Of a stretch of 64,000 bases of DNA, positions 40,980-51,542 are shown piece after piece (within the stretch, counting starts at the first letter, position 1; each line of letters opens with the position of its first letter). The stretch lies in assembly GCA_039602395.1 (NCBI GenBank), contig JBCNJP010000010.1:32575828-32639827 (forward strand). Reading direction: 5' to 3'. The notes under the pieces were generated by a model, which did no database searches, had not been told where the DNA came from, and was given only the letters and a program-made list of their open reading frames with translations. A program made the translations under genes and the position numbers. Source of the DNA: Deinandra increscens subsp. villosa (Eukaryota > Streptophyta > Magnoliopsida > Asterales > Asteraceae).

Positions 40980-42185
40980 TGTTGGATATTAGATATCCTG
41001 ACCCGACATTAATGTAACTGGCCCGGTTTCAACCCGTAAGAGTTATACCGGAGTCAACGAACTGTTATAATTAATTACTTGTTAATTAATTAAAATTAAA
41101 CGGTTAAAATAAATAAATACTTTTTATTTATTTAATTAAATGTAACGAAACAAATTTATCGTAAAATGGTTTACGAGAAATATCGACGGGACATTGTCTA
41201 GTCGTTACCGGTTTAACGGGCTAGTAATGTCATTAGGTTTGGAGTTGGATCACGACATGAGCCTAGAGTTTCTACAAGCCCATCGTGTGCAATTAAAAAA
41301 GGAAGGGATTAGGGGAGGAGAACCCTAATCGAATTTTTGGCTCTCTCTCCTCCCCCTTGCCGTCGCCGTCCACTCTCCCTCTCCCTCTCTCTTTTTTGGC
41401 GCAACAACCACAACCATCTCCGTTGCCTTTCTCGACCGCTACGATGGTAATACATGATCCATGTTTGCTTACCGGCGCAATGAAGTTGGAGACAAACGCC
41501 ACCGCCGCAAGGGCCGTCACGCTCAAGAGCAGGCCGCCGTCGTCGATATTTTCGGCGAGGACCACCGCGAGGTGGTTCTCGCTTTACCCTCTCCACTAAG
41601 GCCTATGTTTGAGCCCTTGAGTGCCGCCGCGGTCGAATTGGGTGAAAACCCTAAGTGTTCGGCGCCATTGTATGCCGCCACCGTTGCGCCACTTCCTCCA
41701 CCGCCTCCACGCGCGACAGACGAAATCGTTTTTACAACGGATTTGTCGTCAAGCACGGCGAAACCTTTCGATTGGAATTCTATGATGCATAGCATGGTTT
41801 TGTTACCGCCACCACTGCCGGTTCATGAGATGAACGCGCCCGTGTTGCCTAAAGCCCCGTCTTCAAAGTCAGTTGAAGACGTGACTCGCCGGTTCGAATC
41901 AGGCGTTACCATTGATCCTAGCGCCAGTTCGTCGAACCCCGGTGTCTCAAACGGTTGTTCAGACTCCGTCAAGGTGTATCTAAATTGTTTAGATAATTAA
42001 ATTAATTATTTAATTTATTTATGTATTTACGCGTACACGGTGATCAGATCCTGTCTACGGTTTTACTAAAATTCGCGTTGAAAAACTAATTTCCGCTGAG
42101 TAATTAATTCTGATTATTAAACCCGTATATTTAGTCGGAAAATAAATAAAACGGGCAACCCGGATACCCACTGTAAAACCCAACA
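40980..42185 (+). repeat. 3' LTR of copia element F (about 1.2 kb)
   Basis: It starts TGTTGGATATTAGATATCC and ends AAAACCCAACA, matching the split 5' LTR. It is followed by GGACT, the target-site duplication. It shows what the 5' LTR looked like before insertion G. The open frame at 41461-42000 lies in the GC-rich part and is not supported as a gene. Confidence 0.9.
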
Positions 42186-42190
42186 GGACT

Positions 42191-42664
42191 CTCACCATAT
42201 CGTCCACGTAAGCAGGGTACGTCGTCTAGTCCCTAGTGTCCAACTCTCTCTCAGAGATAGCTGGTGTGGACACCCTAGACTCTCCCAATGGCCATCTCCC
42301 TCTACTCCCTGTGGGTCATGCCGGTGATGACGAGTCTGACGACGCTAAGTATCTCGATGCCATGCCTGCAATATATATATATATATATATCATGTATATT
42401 ACAGTGAGTAGCTACTTTTTAAATAACTAACAGTTAATTCAAACAAGCACTACAGAAAGGTAGATGTAATGATGTGATAAGAATAGAGAGAGAAATAACA
42501 GTACCAGAGATAGGCAATATAGTATATACATATTCTCATATATATATGTATATATATATAATAGTAAGATGGTCAAACTGCATATATGTGTGTCTAAGCG
42601 TGTGTCTAACTGACTCTAGTCATAGTTGGATCTAATGCAATCCTAAGTTTGCTATGACTGAGGA
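42191..42664 (-). pseudogene. Leader ORF start and leader of chromovirus C
   Basis: On the minus strand, a frame with YLASSDSSSPA, GRWPLGESRVSTPAISERELDTRD and YPAYVDDMVRV (42370-42191) joins across the copia insertion to the degenerate ORF at 29443-28940. 42390-42664 is non-coding, with (TA)n runs at 42370-42391 and 42537-42561. Confidence 0.4.
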
Positions 42665-42675
42665 CTCTGATACCA
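42665..42675 (-). other. Primer-binding site of chromovirus C
   Basis: The minus strand reads TGGTATCAGAG followed by TCCTCAG, complementary to initiator-Met tRNA, as usual for chromoviruses. It places the 5' LTR to the right and the leader and gag to the left. Confidence 0.75.
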
Positions 42676-42679
42676 GTCT

Positions 42680-45348
42680 ACCACGAACAAAGGCGTGAAC
42701 CAGACCAGGATCTGAGTCGTCAGACACTTCAAAAATTCTACATGCTCAACTCGCTGTTTAAAATCAAGTTTGGATGCTGATGTATCAAATAGTATATCAG
42801 AGTTCTAAACTTTTCAAAGTTAAGCGGAAGAATCATAACATAATTAAGTTTCAGTTCAAAGTAGCGGAAGCGACAACCAATAAAAAAGTTTAAGATGTAT
42901 GTTCGCCCAAGGCGACAAAAGGTGTTTGAATTATTACAACCCATGCAATGATACCTAACCTGCTACTTAGCTTCTCCTAAGGACCTAAGAAGAAACATGT
43001 AAAGTGTCAACGCTAGGTTGGTAAATTCTTAGACTTTAAGCAAGTAAATAAATATCATTTATTTAAAACAGTAAGTTAACCAGTTACCCTCAGTGAGGCA
43101 TAACCCACCCAAGAATCACACATCCCGAGAACGATAATCAGCATTCTATGTACTTGGGTTAGCTAGACCACATTATTTATAATACCATAGGCCTCGTGTC
43201 CCTATTCCGACAGCTAAGTTTTGCCTTCCTGCCATGCTATACTAACCATGACCCGATTTAGGACAATATAATACCACTTCTCCACCGCCGAAGGCGGTGG
43301 GGATAGAGCGACCAGCCAGGGTAGGTTTTATCAAGCCCAACAGATCCTTTTCACAATTCTCCATTATCAACTTGATACTAATGGTACACGAATTGTGGAA
43401 GGACTCCATTGGCATGTTTTCCTCTGTGGGTTACAAATAGTATATAAAATTAAATTTTAGCATTTATCAACATAAATCGTTTAATATTTCTCAACAGAAA
43501 TCCTTTAGTATTTCTCAACGGAAATCGTTTAGTATTTTTTCAACAGAAATCGTTACTACATGTCTTCTCCCCCGAAAGCATAATACATTAAAAAGTGGGG
43601 CCGAGAACTCACCTTAGGGTGCAAATAAGTATCCAAATAGTAAATGTTGTATAGAGATGGTGAATTCCTCCTGGACTCCACCAATGACACGCAATTGTGT
43701 GAGTGTTAACTGTGTTGACAAACCGTCCCGACAACACACGGACAACGGACAAGTGGACTTGAATACACATTGGTGATCAAATTTAGGTTTTCTACATTTG
43801 TCCTAGCATGTATTTCTCACATAACATGCTACATGATACATGTAATTATGTCAGAATTATCTATGACATTATCCCGGGTATACGATGTACGATTGACGGG
43901 GCAATCACACAAAGTCTTATCATTCCCATCGAGGTAGGAGACTTAGAACTTGTACACTCGTATAATTAATAACTAATTTGACTAATAACATACAAACACT
44001 TAATCAAGTAATCTCATGCCCATACACATGCTTTCACATAGTTATTTATTTTCTGGTAAATATATATTTACCACATGTAGGCTAATTCCATGATAACACC
44101 ACATCATCATCATATGTAAGTCACATAGTTCATCGAGTAACATATTTCAAGCCATATCACAAGTTCCTAACCACATGCATGAATGCCATCTTGACCTACT
44201 AAGCCATTTACATGATAAATTCACGTAAATTATTTTTATAAATTAATCCTCATGCAATCTGATATCAAGTTGGAAACTTTATAGACTATCATGCATCCGT
44301 TAATCTAGATCAAGCAACTTTATTGTAGATCTAACACAAATCAAGTACCTTTACTCAAGATCTAGCATGCATAACTACCGAAACTGAGTTTCTATCATAG
44401 ATCACACGTAAAGTTTGCAGCTTTATTGCATAAAAACCCTAGATCTATGATTATGAAACAATAAGAACTTAGATATTGCATCAATCTTCAAGCTTAATCC
44501 ACATGCAACCATATAAAACCATGAAAAACCCTAGATCTAAGATGGAACATCATATCTTGTATAAAAACCACATTTTTTATCCAAAGATGCCAACTTTATC
44601 ATCAAAAACACTAGATCTACTCATGATATCATCATAACATTACAAATCAGCCCTAGATCTAACATAAAGCTTGGATCATAACAACTTTCAAACAAGTAAA
44701 ATAAGAAGAAACACATACCAAATGGATGTAGGATGATCAACGATGATATCCGGACTTGAATCTAGAAGGGAAAGCAAGAAACTTGATGAATTTTGAGTGA
44801 GGAATGACCTAAGGTCGTAAAGAGAGCTGATGGGACGTTCTTGAGGTGCACACGTGAGAAAACGGAGGCTAAGTGTGCTTAAATAGGAGAAATTAGGGTT
44901 TCTACTAAAAAATGAGTAGCAAGCGTATCGCTTACAGGAGCTATGTGCTCTAGGCAATAGGCCTAGAGCCTCCCATCTGGCAGCCCTTTGACTTTTCATG
45001 TTTTTGATGTTTTGGTCATGGTTTTCAATAATTTGGCTTTTCCTCTATTCACCATTGTTTTTATCACATCAAATCCAGTAAAATCAAGTATCAAGTTGCC
45101 ATATAACTAATTACGATCATGCAATTAAATTCCCGTATCGGTTTGCACATAATTCATGATACTTAGAAGTTTTCAAATTAATGTTTTGAGGCTCTACCTT
45201 GTGTGTGATGTTTATGGAGTGTTTTAAGGCTACTATACTCTTTCTAACATCTTAATTGACATACTACGCCTATGTTCCGGTTTGCCGATTTTATCAGTTT
45301 TATACGTTTCTAAGACTCTGGTTCCACCCGAAGGGCCAGAATGTCACA
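42680..45348 (-). repeat. 5' LTR of chromovirus C (about 2.7 kb)
   Basis: On the minus strand the LTR starts TGTGACATTCTGGCCCTTCG at 45348, a typical chromovirus LTR start, and runs to just before the PBS. A TATA-like TATTTAAG lies near 44886-44878. A GCAAGCG-TAT-CGCTTAC motif (44919-44935) and a diverged CTCTAGGC-GCCTAGAG palindrome (44949-44969) lie just upstream. The inner end is not exact because the last bases have diverged. Similarity to the protease of element D resumes directly at 45349. Confidence 0.65.
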
Positions 45349-45690
45349 ATGTTCACCGAGCTTCCACCATCTATTAGGATCGTGCGGGTATAATGGTTAG
45401 CCACATAAAGGGTTATTACTAGACCGTCATAGTGAGGATCCTGGAAGTTTTCCTTGTCATCCTTTCCAAAAGTGACCTCTTTTTGGGATGTCACGATCGT
45501 GGTCTTGATTGGTCTTCCCTCTTTCTCAGTCTTATATTCCTTGGCATGCCTTTTTGCACAAGTACCACATATTTCAGAACCCCCAGAGACAAAATTGATT
45601 ACCTTAGCATCCGGGGACAGGGATGTTGCTTGCTTCGACATTCTGGAATTCCGCTAAGCTCATGGATCTGTCATTTCTTATTCCCAGGAG
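45349..45690 (-). pseudogene. Protease start of Tat element D
   Basis: The frame reads VINFVSGGSEICGTCAKRHAKEY, VTFGKDDKENFQDPHYDGLVITL and ends RTILIDGGSSVNI at the junction. The active-site motif of Tat proteases is normally Asp-Thr/Gly-Gly-Ser-Ser, here DGGSS. The residues after VNI in the track come from the inserted LTR. Confidence 0.75.
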
Positions 45691-47310
45691 TTCTTTCAAA
45701 TGCCCCTTGCTTAGGAGATTATTGATTTCCTTTCTAAGGGCTATATAATGTTCTGTATTGTGACCAAAGTCTTCATGGTATGCACACCATTTTTATTTAT
45801 CTTTCCATGTTGACGATTTCTCATTCTTCCTAGGCCACCTAGTTTTATCTCCTAAATCATGCATGCCATTCATAATTCCAAGAATGTCAATGTAAAAACA
45901 ATAATTTGTTAGTTTAGGATATTCTTCCTCATCGTCATCCTCATCCACATTGTTGATACTATGTGGATAATGTCTAGAATAGGGTTTAGATTTTTGGGAT
46001 CTTTGGTATGAGGATCTCGATTTACAGTTAGGATGCTCATATGCTGAAGGAGCATCAGCTTTCTTCTGAATTTTTCTATCCTCTTCGAGCCTAATATATC
46101 TTTAGGCCATGTTCTAGATTTCATCTAGTTTCTGGAAAGGATTCATCACTAGGTTTTCACAGAACGGCGAATACTTCTTTAAACCCATCTTGAAGGCATG
46201 GGCCGCTGTGGTGACATCTAGGATGGGGATGTCAAGAGCTTCCCTTTCGAGTTGCTAACATGGTCCCTAAGTAGTTCATAATTATACCGGGTTACCTCGT
46301 AAATGTCACTGGTTAATTTCTCAAAAGGTCCACTGCAAGAAAACTGGTCATTAAATAAATTAACTAAATGAGAAAAAGAGGTTATCGAATATGGTTGACA
46401 CTAAGGAGCCACTTCTGGGAAGATCTTGTTAGAGTGGATCCAAATCCTTTGCATAAGCATGGTTCTTTGAGATCAGCCAGGATGGAGATAATATCCATTC
46501 GTTCTCGATATTATGCAACATGCTCCTCAGGATCTTCTGTTCCATCATACAGCTTAATGTTGGGTGTTTAGAATCTTTTGGAAGTTTCAGTATCGCTGAT
46601 TGGGGAAGCAAATCTAAAGATTTTGTGGCTGCAGGCTGGAACTTCAGGAATTTGGTTGTACCACCACAGGCACACTTGAATTATATCTTTGAGTTTCTTC
46701 AGTTCCTTAGCAATGGTCGGGCTAACACCTGCATCCTGTGTAGGACCAAAATAGTTAGAGTTCAAGAAATTAGTATTAGATTCGCTACTAACACCCTGGA
46801 TCTGATGCATCCCAGGATTTAAGCCAGGATTCCGGGTAGTGGTCATCCTGGTAACCATCATAGGATCGTTAACTCCTGATCTCGACTGCATTGGGATGAA
46901 ATCCTCCAAAGCATTCTCGAAAGATCTAGGGGTGTTGAAATCTAGGATTTTAGGATTCAGTTGCTTTATAGACGTATCCACCGGCTTCCTTATTTCCAAA
47001 TTAAGCTTCTCCACTTCCCCCATCATTGTTTGGTTGACATTTTGCTGCTATTCCATGTACTGTTGCATCTTCTTGAACATGGACATAACTTCATCATTAG
47101 AGAGCAAAACCGACGTTTCAAAGCTTATTCCAGATCCTGAGACACCAAGGCTAGCAAGACTTTCTTACCATGGTCGACACTCTTGTTCTGAGATGTTAGT
47201 AATAAAGGAGGAGGATGATGAAAATTAGGAGAGGCTGAGGTGGTAGAGGGGTTGGAAACAGAGAAAGACTTAGGTTGTGAAGACATTTTTTGATAAAACT
47301 TTGAAATAAA
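45691..47310 (-). pseudogene. Gag of Tat element D
   Basis: The start MSSQPKSFSVSNPSTTSASPNF (about 47286) is followed by a proline-rich N-terminus, then NDPMMVTRMTTTRNPGL, FASPISDTETSKRF (47026-46568), then in other frames SFQEATCYAEYRERMDIIS-like text, EHPNCKSRSSYQRS and the C-terminal WCAYHEDFGHNTEHYIALRKEINNLLSKGHLKEL (about 45790-45690), the Tat gag end block. Multiple stops are present. Confidence 0.65.
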
Positions 47311-47359
47311 GAGATTTAAGACAAATTTCGCTAACGTTTGCAAGATGAAAAGCACCACT

Positions 47360-47380
47360 TACCCCATGGTGGGAACCAAA
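47360..47380 (-). other. Primer-binding region of Tat element D
   Basis: The minus strand reads TTTGGTTCCCACCATGGGG right after the LTR end, in the position of the PBS. The cognate tRNA was not identified. Confidence 0.45.
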
Positions 47381-47381
47381 T

Positions 47382-48019
47382 TGTCTTGACCAAAAATAAC
47401 AAAGTGAAATTTAGTGATCAAATTCATTTGTGAGGTAGGATGCTTGAAAATAAACGCAAATGAAATTAAGAATGCTAGAAATAAAGTTAAAAATGCTGGA
47501 AATAAAGTTGTGAATGCTTGAAAAAGTAAGTTGGAGCCCATGATTTATACGAGAGAAAGCCCTTAATCCTTAGATGTCTATTAGGATCTCCAGCATAAAA
47601 CTCTCGGGTGGTGGTGGAAATCACACACCTAGTCAATATTATTGAATATGAAAATCAATGTACAATGAGTACTTTTGAGTGGCTTTGCTAAGTGCTCGGT
47701 AAGTACAAGTGAGTAACACGGGTCAAAAGTCCTGAAAATAAACCTAGGACACTAGTATTTATACAAGGTGCATCCTAACTAACATCCCAAAAATCATGGA
47801 AGTGAATATTCGTTCAACCATAATCGTTAAGTCTAACGCATCAAACGACTTCTATACGTATGGCTATATTGACTTTGTCTTTTGGACGTTAGAGAAGTAA
47901 CTCAGTCAAATAACACATGACAAAAACAAACAAAAGTTAATGTTAGTGATTCAGCATGCTCATATAATTCGGCATGCTAGATTGGTCAGGATGCTAGACC
48001 AGAATTTTGGTCCATAACA
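47382..48019 (-). repeat. 5' LTR of Tat element D (about 640 bp)
   Basis: On the plus strand it runs from TGTCTTGACC to TTTGGTCCATAACA. On the minus strand it starts TGTTATGGACC and ends GGTCAAGACA. A TATA box (TATAAATA, about 47761-47754) lies in the middle. The right end is uncertain by a few bases (48019 or 48022). Confidence 0.6.
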
Positions 48020-48024
48020 ACAAC

Positions 48025-48808
48025 CTTTACATCTCTAGTTGGATCATGTTGTGTGCTAACTCCCACTTGGGAGAACTGTGATTGATAAAATAGGCCATCG
48101 TGTCATACTTGGGCGGTAACCCATGAACATACTGTAAGATAAGGTGGTTCTCAGAAACTAGACGCTCCACATCACATAATTGTTCTGCAACATCTTTTAG
48201 TTTCTAGAAGTATTCATCCATTGAGGTGCAAAAAGCAAGGGTAGGGTTTGAGAATTGATGCTCAAGGGTGGTGGAACGAGCCCTTTTGTTGCTAAGAAAG
48301 ATTTCTTGAATTTTAACCCATGCCTTGCAAGCATTAGTATCTGTCTCGAGCACACAAACTAGTATATCATCTGATAAGGTACCATAAATCCACTATAAAA
48401 CGACATAATCAATCTCTAACCAATTCGAGTATGACGTGTTGGTTTCTACTAGTGGATTAGTATCATCAATATGATCCAGTACTTTGTAGGATTTAACATG
48501 AAGTTAAAGAATTTTACCCATGAGGAATACGTGACCTTAACGTGGTCGAGCATACGAACTTTGAGTTGAATGTTCGTGATAGCATAAACATTGGTGAGGA
48601 GGGAGGAGGGATTTAGCCGTAGCATTGGAGGATGTGGTTGTCATGATCGGGGACGAGGGTTACTTGGGAGTATGATCTACGGTGGATGAGGTATAGTCCG
48701 GGACTAGGCCTTGCCGATGGGGTATGAATCGAAGTCGTAGCTTCGGTTGAGGAAAGGCTGCGACGGCTAGAAAAAAAGTAGGGTTAAGGTTTTTAGGCTG
48801 TGATACCA
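48025..48808 (-). pseudogene. Gag remnant and PBS of copia element H
   Basis: Broken minus-strand frames show ETDTNACKAWVKIQEIFLSNK, STTLEHQFSNPTLAF, SMDEYF, LKDVAEQLCDVE and SENHLILQYVHGLPPKYDTM, the Ty1/copia UBN2-type gag. The start (MLRLNPSSLLTNVYAI) lies near 48625. TGGTATCACAGCC (48808-48796, minus) is a copia-type PBS upstream. The left end is cut by the LTR of element D. Confidence 0.6.
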
Positions 48809-48958
48809 TAAAAGTATTCATTAATTGATTGATTAACTAAGGATGTGTGTAGTGGGCGTTAAAACCCACTTTTTTCTCCCATATAGCGCCCCATAGCGCC
48901 CGGGTCACCACCCCCTCGAGACGCTATGGGTGAGATTTTTTGTCCCAAGCGTGACTAT
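48809..48958. other. Unassigned 150 bp, possible LTR remnant of copia H
   Basis: It lies between the PBS of H and the LTR of I. It contains GTGGGCGTTAAAACCCAC (inverted arms GTGGG/CCCAC) and a repeat ATAGCGCCCCATAGCGCCC. Position suggests the LTR end of H, but no boundary was found. Confidence 0.3.
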
Positions 48959-49307
48959 TGTTGATACCTAATATGTGCGTCGTGTGAAGTGTCGAGTTAC
49001 ATCAAGTCAAAGAACAAGTTCAAGCCAAAGGTTGACAGGCCGAACCTGAGGTTCGGACATGCCGAACTCAGAGTTCGGATGGAGATCGGCCAGCAACTAT
49101 AAATAGTGTGTTTGTTCTTTGTGTGTATGAGTTCTGAGCGTGAGAGATTCTGTTAAGTGTGTGTTTCTAAGGTGTTTCTCTGTGTCTGTATTCTGAGTGC
49201 ATAATGGTTGTAATTGTTCATCCTTGATTTCTAAAACAATCGGTTAATTACGTTTTGATCTCCGAATAGCTAGATTGATTAGACAATCCAATACTCTCGC
49301 ATTTTCA
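48959..49307 (+). repeat. 5' LTR of copia element I (349 bp)
   Basis: It starts TGTTGATACCTAATATG and ends CTCTCGCATTTTCA, two bases before the PBS. A TATA box TATAAATAG is at 49098-49106. The U3 has inverted CCGAACCTGAGGTTCGG and CCGAACTCAGAGTTCGG just upstream of the TATA box (49042-49080). Confidence 0.75.
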
Positions 49308-49309
49308 AG

Positions 49310-49321
49310 TGGTACCAGAGC
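49310..49321 (+). other. Primer-binding site of copia element I
   Basis: TGGTACCAGAGC differs in one base from the usual TGGTATCAGAGC complementary to initiator-Met tRNA. Confidence 0.8.
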
Positions 49322-49878
49322 ATTCTGGTTCACTCTACTGATCTGTGGTTACTATTTTCAGAGTTTTTGAAACGTTTTGGTGTTTCTCGAATTTGTATAC
49401 GTGTTTTCAATCAAATCTATCGAGTGTTCTGTGTCAAACTTGCTCCTAAATCATTCCTTATCAGTTTTTCTGTCCTACTGCTGCAAATTTCGTCAAAATC
49501 CATCAAAAATTGAGAGTTTTGAGAAAATTATGTCGAAGTTCGGACAATCCTGGTCAGGTTCGGAGTAACCGCTCTGAAGTCCAAGTTCGGACGGAGTTCG
49601 GTCGTGTTTCGGAGTGCGTCCGATCCAAGTTTGGGCAGGGTTCGGAACATAATCTTGTTCGGTAGTAGTTCGGTCAAAGTTCGGACCAGCTGGTGTTCGG
49701 AAAGAGTTTGGACAAGTTTGGAACAAGTTCGGTATTAGTTCGGACAGAGTTCGACATAGTTCGGTCTGTTTGAATTTTGGACTGTTGCTTGTGGTTCGGA
49801 GCGAGTTCGGAGGAGGTTCGGACAAGGTATTAAAGTTCGGATAGAGTTTGGACAATCAGAAATTTAAATATTTCAACG
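49322..49878 (+). repeat. Copia I leader with many GTTCGG repeats
   Basis: Between 49530 and 49860 GTTCGG or a one-base variant recurs every 10 to 25 bp (for example AGTTCGGACA, AGTTCGGTC, GGTTCGGA). The same hexamer forms the inverted repeats in the LTR U3. The ORF 49493-49855 on the other strand is a by-product of this repetition (SELxPNxF strings). Confidence 0.7.
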
Positions 49879-50489
49879 ATGTCGGAATATCAAGCTTTTG
49901 CCGCTATGCAGAGTGCAATGCAAACTATGATGAACTTTGACAACGAAATTGGAACAAGTCAGAAAGTTCCCAAGTTGTTGAAGTTAGAAGATTATCAGAC
50001 TTGGAAGCAACGATTTTCGGCTTATATAAGTACGAATGATATCGATTTATGGATTCCAATCAAGAAACTTTATCAACACCCGACTAATCAAGGAGATTTC
50101 AAGGAAGTTCATACCTTCGATATTGCTGAAAGGAAATCGTACGAGCTTGAACAAAAAGCTTTCAGTTATCTTACAATGGCATTACCCACTGAGTTGCTTC
50201 ATCAATTTAGTACTTGCAAGAAGTCTAAGCAATTGTGGGATGCTCTATCAGCAAGATGTGAATGGAATGATGAATACAAGAAGAGTCGGAAGAACGTGTT
50301 GAATAAATAACTTGATAATTTTCAACATTATGACAATGAGAACATTACTGCTCTTGTTTCACGGTTTTCACACCTGATTAGTGAGTTAAAGGTAGTTGGA
50401 ATTGAGAAAACTGATGCTGATTTGAAGGAGAAGATTATGGAAGCATTGCCTGAAAAGTGGGAGAACTATGTTTTGCTGCTCACTCATGA
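49879..50489 (+). pseudogene. Gag of copia element I, interrupted by CACTA element J
   Basis: The start MSEYQAFAAMQSAMQTMMNF is followed by KVPKLLKLEDYQTWKQRFSAYI, YLTMALPTELLHQFSTCKKSKQLWDAL and, after a TAA at 50308, LDNFQHYDNENITALVSRFSHLI and TDADLKEKIMEALPEKWENYVLLLTHD. The latter is the UBN2-type gag of Ty1/copia. It breaks off at 50489, where the CACTA terminus starts. Confidence 0.8.
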
Positions 50490-50508
50490 CACTACGTCAA
50501 AATTCACC
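50490..50508 (+). repeat. CACTA terminal inverted repeat, left end
   Basis: CACTACGTCAAAATTCACC begins exactly where copia gag homology stops. Its complement was not found in the window, so the other end is outside. Confidence 0.75.
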
Positions 50509-51375
50509 TTTGGCCACGGAAAAAAAACTGTGACCAAAGGTGTTTGGTCACGTTTTTTTTTTCCATTCCAATCGACACCAAAGGTCCTCTCACCTTATGT
50601 ATCCTACGGCCACGTTACAATATCAGTGGCTGAAGCCACCTAGAAGCGTGGCTAAAGGGTACCAATATTTGTTGTTGTAATCAAACAATTCTTCCGGAAA
50701 GCGTGGCCAAAGGGTCCCAACGGCCACATTTGTTAGTTTAACGTGGCCTTTGGTATTATATGGTCACATATATTTGTGTTTTAGCCACATACATTATAAA
50801 AATACGTGGCCAAAGGGTTGCTGATATCATACATTTTGTCCCAATAAGCGTGGCCAAAGGGTGGCAACGGCCACGTTAAAATATCAAAAGCGTGGCCTTT
50901 GGTATTATATGGTCACGTATATTTGTGTTTTAGCCACATATGTTATAAAAAAACATGGCCAAATGAATTTCTGAAATCATACATTTTGTCCGAATACGCG
51001 TGGCCGAAGGGTGGCAACGGCCACGTTAAAATATAAATAGCGTGGCCTTTGGTATTATATGGTCACGTATATTTGTGTTTTAGCCACATATGCTGTAAAA
51101 AAAACGTGGCCAAATGGGTTGCTTAAATCATACATTTTGTCCCAATACGGGTGGCCAAAGGGTGGCAACGGCCACATTAAAATATAAAAACGTGGCATTT
51201 GGTATGATATGGTCACGTATATTTGTGTTTTAGCCACGTATATTTGGGAAAAAAGAAAGTGGCCAAAGGGTAGTTGAAATCAGATTATTTGTCCCAATAC
51301 GCGTGGCCAAATGGTGGCAACGGCCACGTTAAAATATAAAAAGTGTGGCCTTTGGTATTATATATATGGTCACAT
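50509..51375 (+). repeat. Subterminal tandem repeats of CACTA J (about 150-bp period)
   Basis: Units start at about 50701, 50848, 50998, 51149 and 51301, each with GTGGCCAAAGGGTGGCAAC, GGCCACGTTAAAATAT and GCGTGGCCTTTGGTATTATA, then TGGTCACGTATATTTGTG and TAGCCACATA. GGCCACG/CGTGGCC pairs make inverted repeats within each unit. Such arrays near CACTA ends are the binding sites of the TNPA-type protein. Confidence 0.8.
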
Positions 51376-51542
51376 ATATTTTCTTAATTACAATTAATTA
51401 TACTGCATATTAATTAATATAGAGAAACCTTAAAAATCATATATTATAATTAAAAATTACTGTACATATATACACTAATCATGATGATGTTCAAAAAGAT
51501 AACATACGACACTAATCAAAGTTTAATTTCTATAATATTTAA
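51376..51542. other. AT-rich spacer in CACTA J
   Basis: Short AT-rich spacer between the subterminal array and the 3' end of ORF1. Nothing else was seen. Confidence 0.5.

Larger units (their letters stand above)
29444..42185 (+). mobile_element. Ty1/copia retrotransposon F, complete but decayed
   Basis: Two LTRs (29444-35232, with an insertion; 40980-42185) start TGTTGGATATTAGAT and end AACCCAACA, flanked by GGACT duplications. Between them lie a PBS, gag, protease, integrase, RT and RNase H in Ty1/copia order and a PPT. Frames are broken by many stops, so it is not autonomous. It sits in the leader of chromovirus C. Confidence 0.92.
45349..48019 (-). mobile_element. Tat-lineage element D, 5' half
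   Basis: Minus-strand order: 5' LTR (48019-47382), PBS, gag, protease. It is cut inside the protease at 45349 by the LTR of chromovirus C. The rest (RT to 3' LTR) is not in the window. Confidence 0.75.

Noticed and set aside
49493..49855. 120-codon minus-strand frame over the copia I leader
   Set aside because: Produced by the GTTCGG repetition; no conserved domain.
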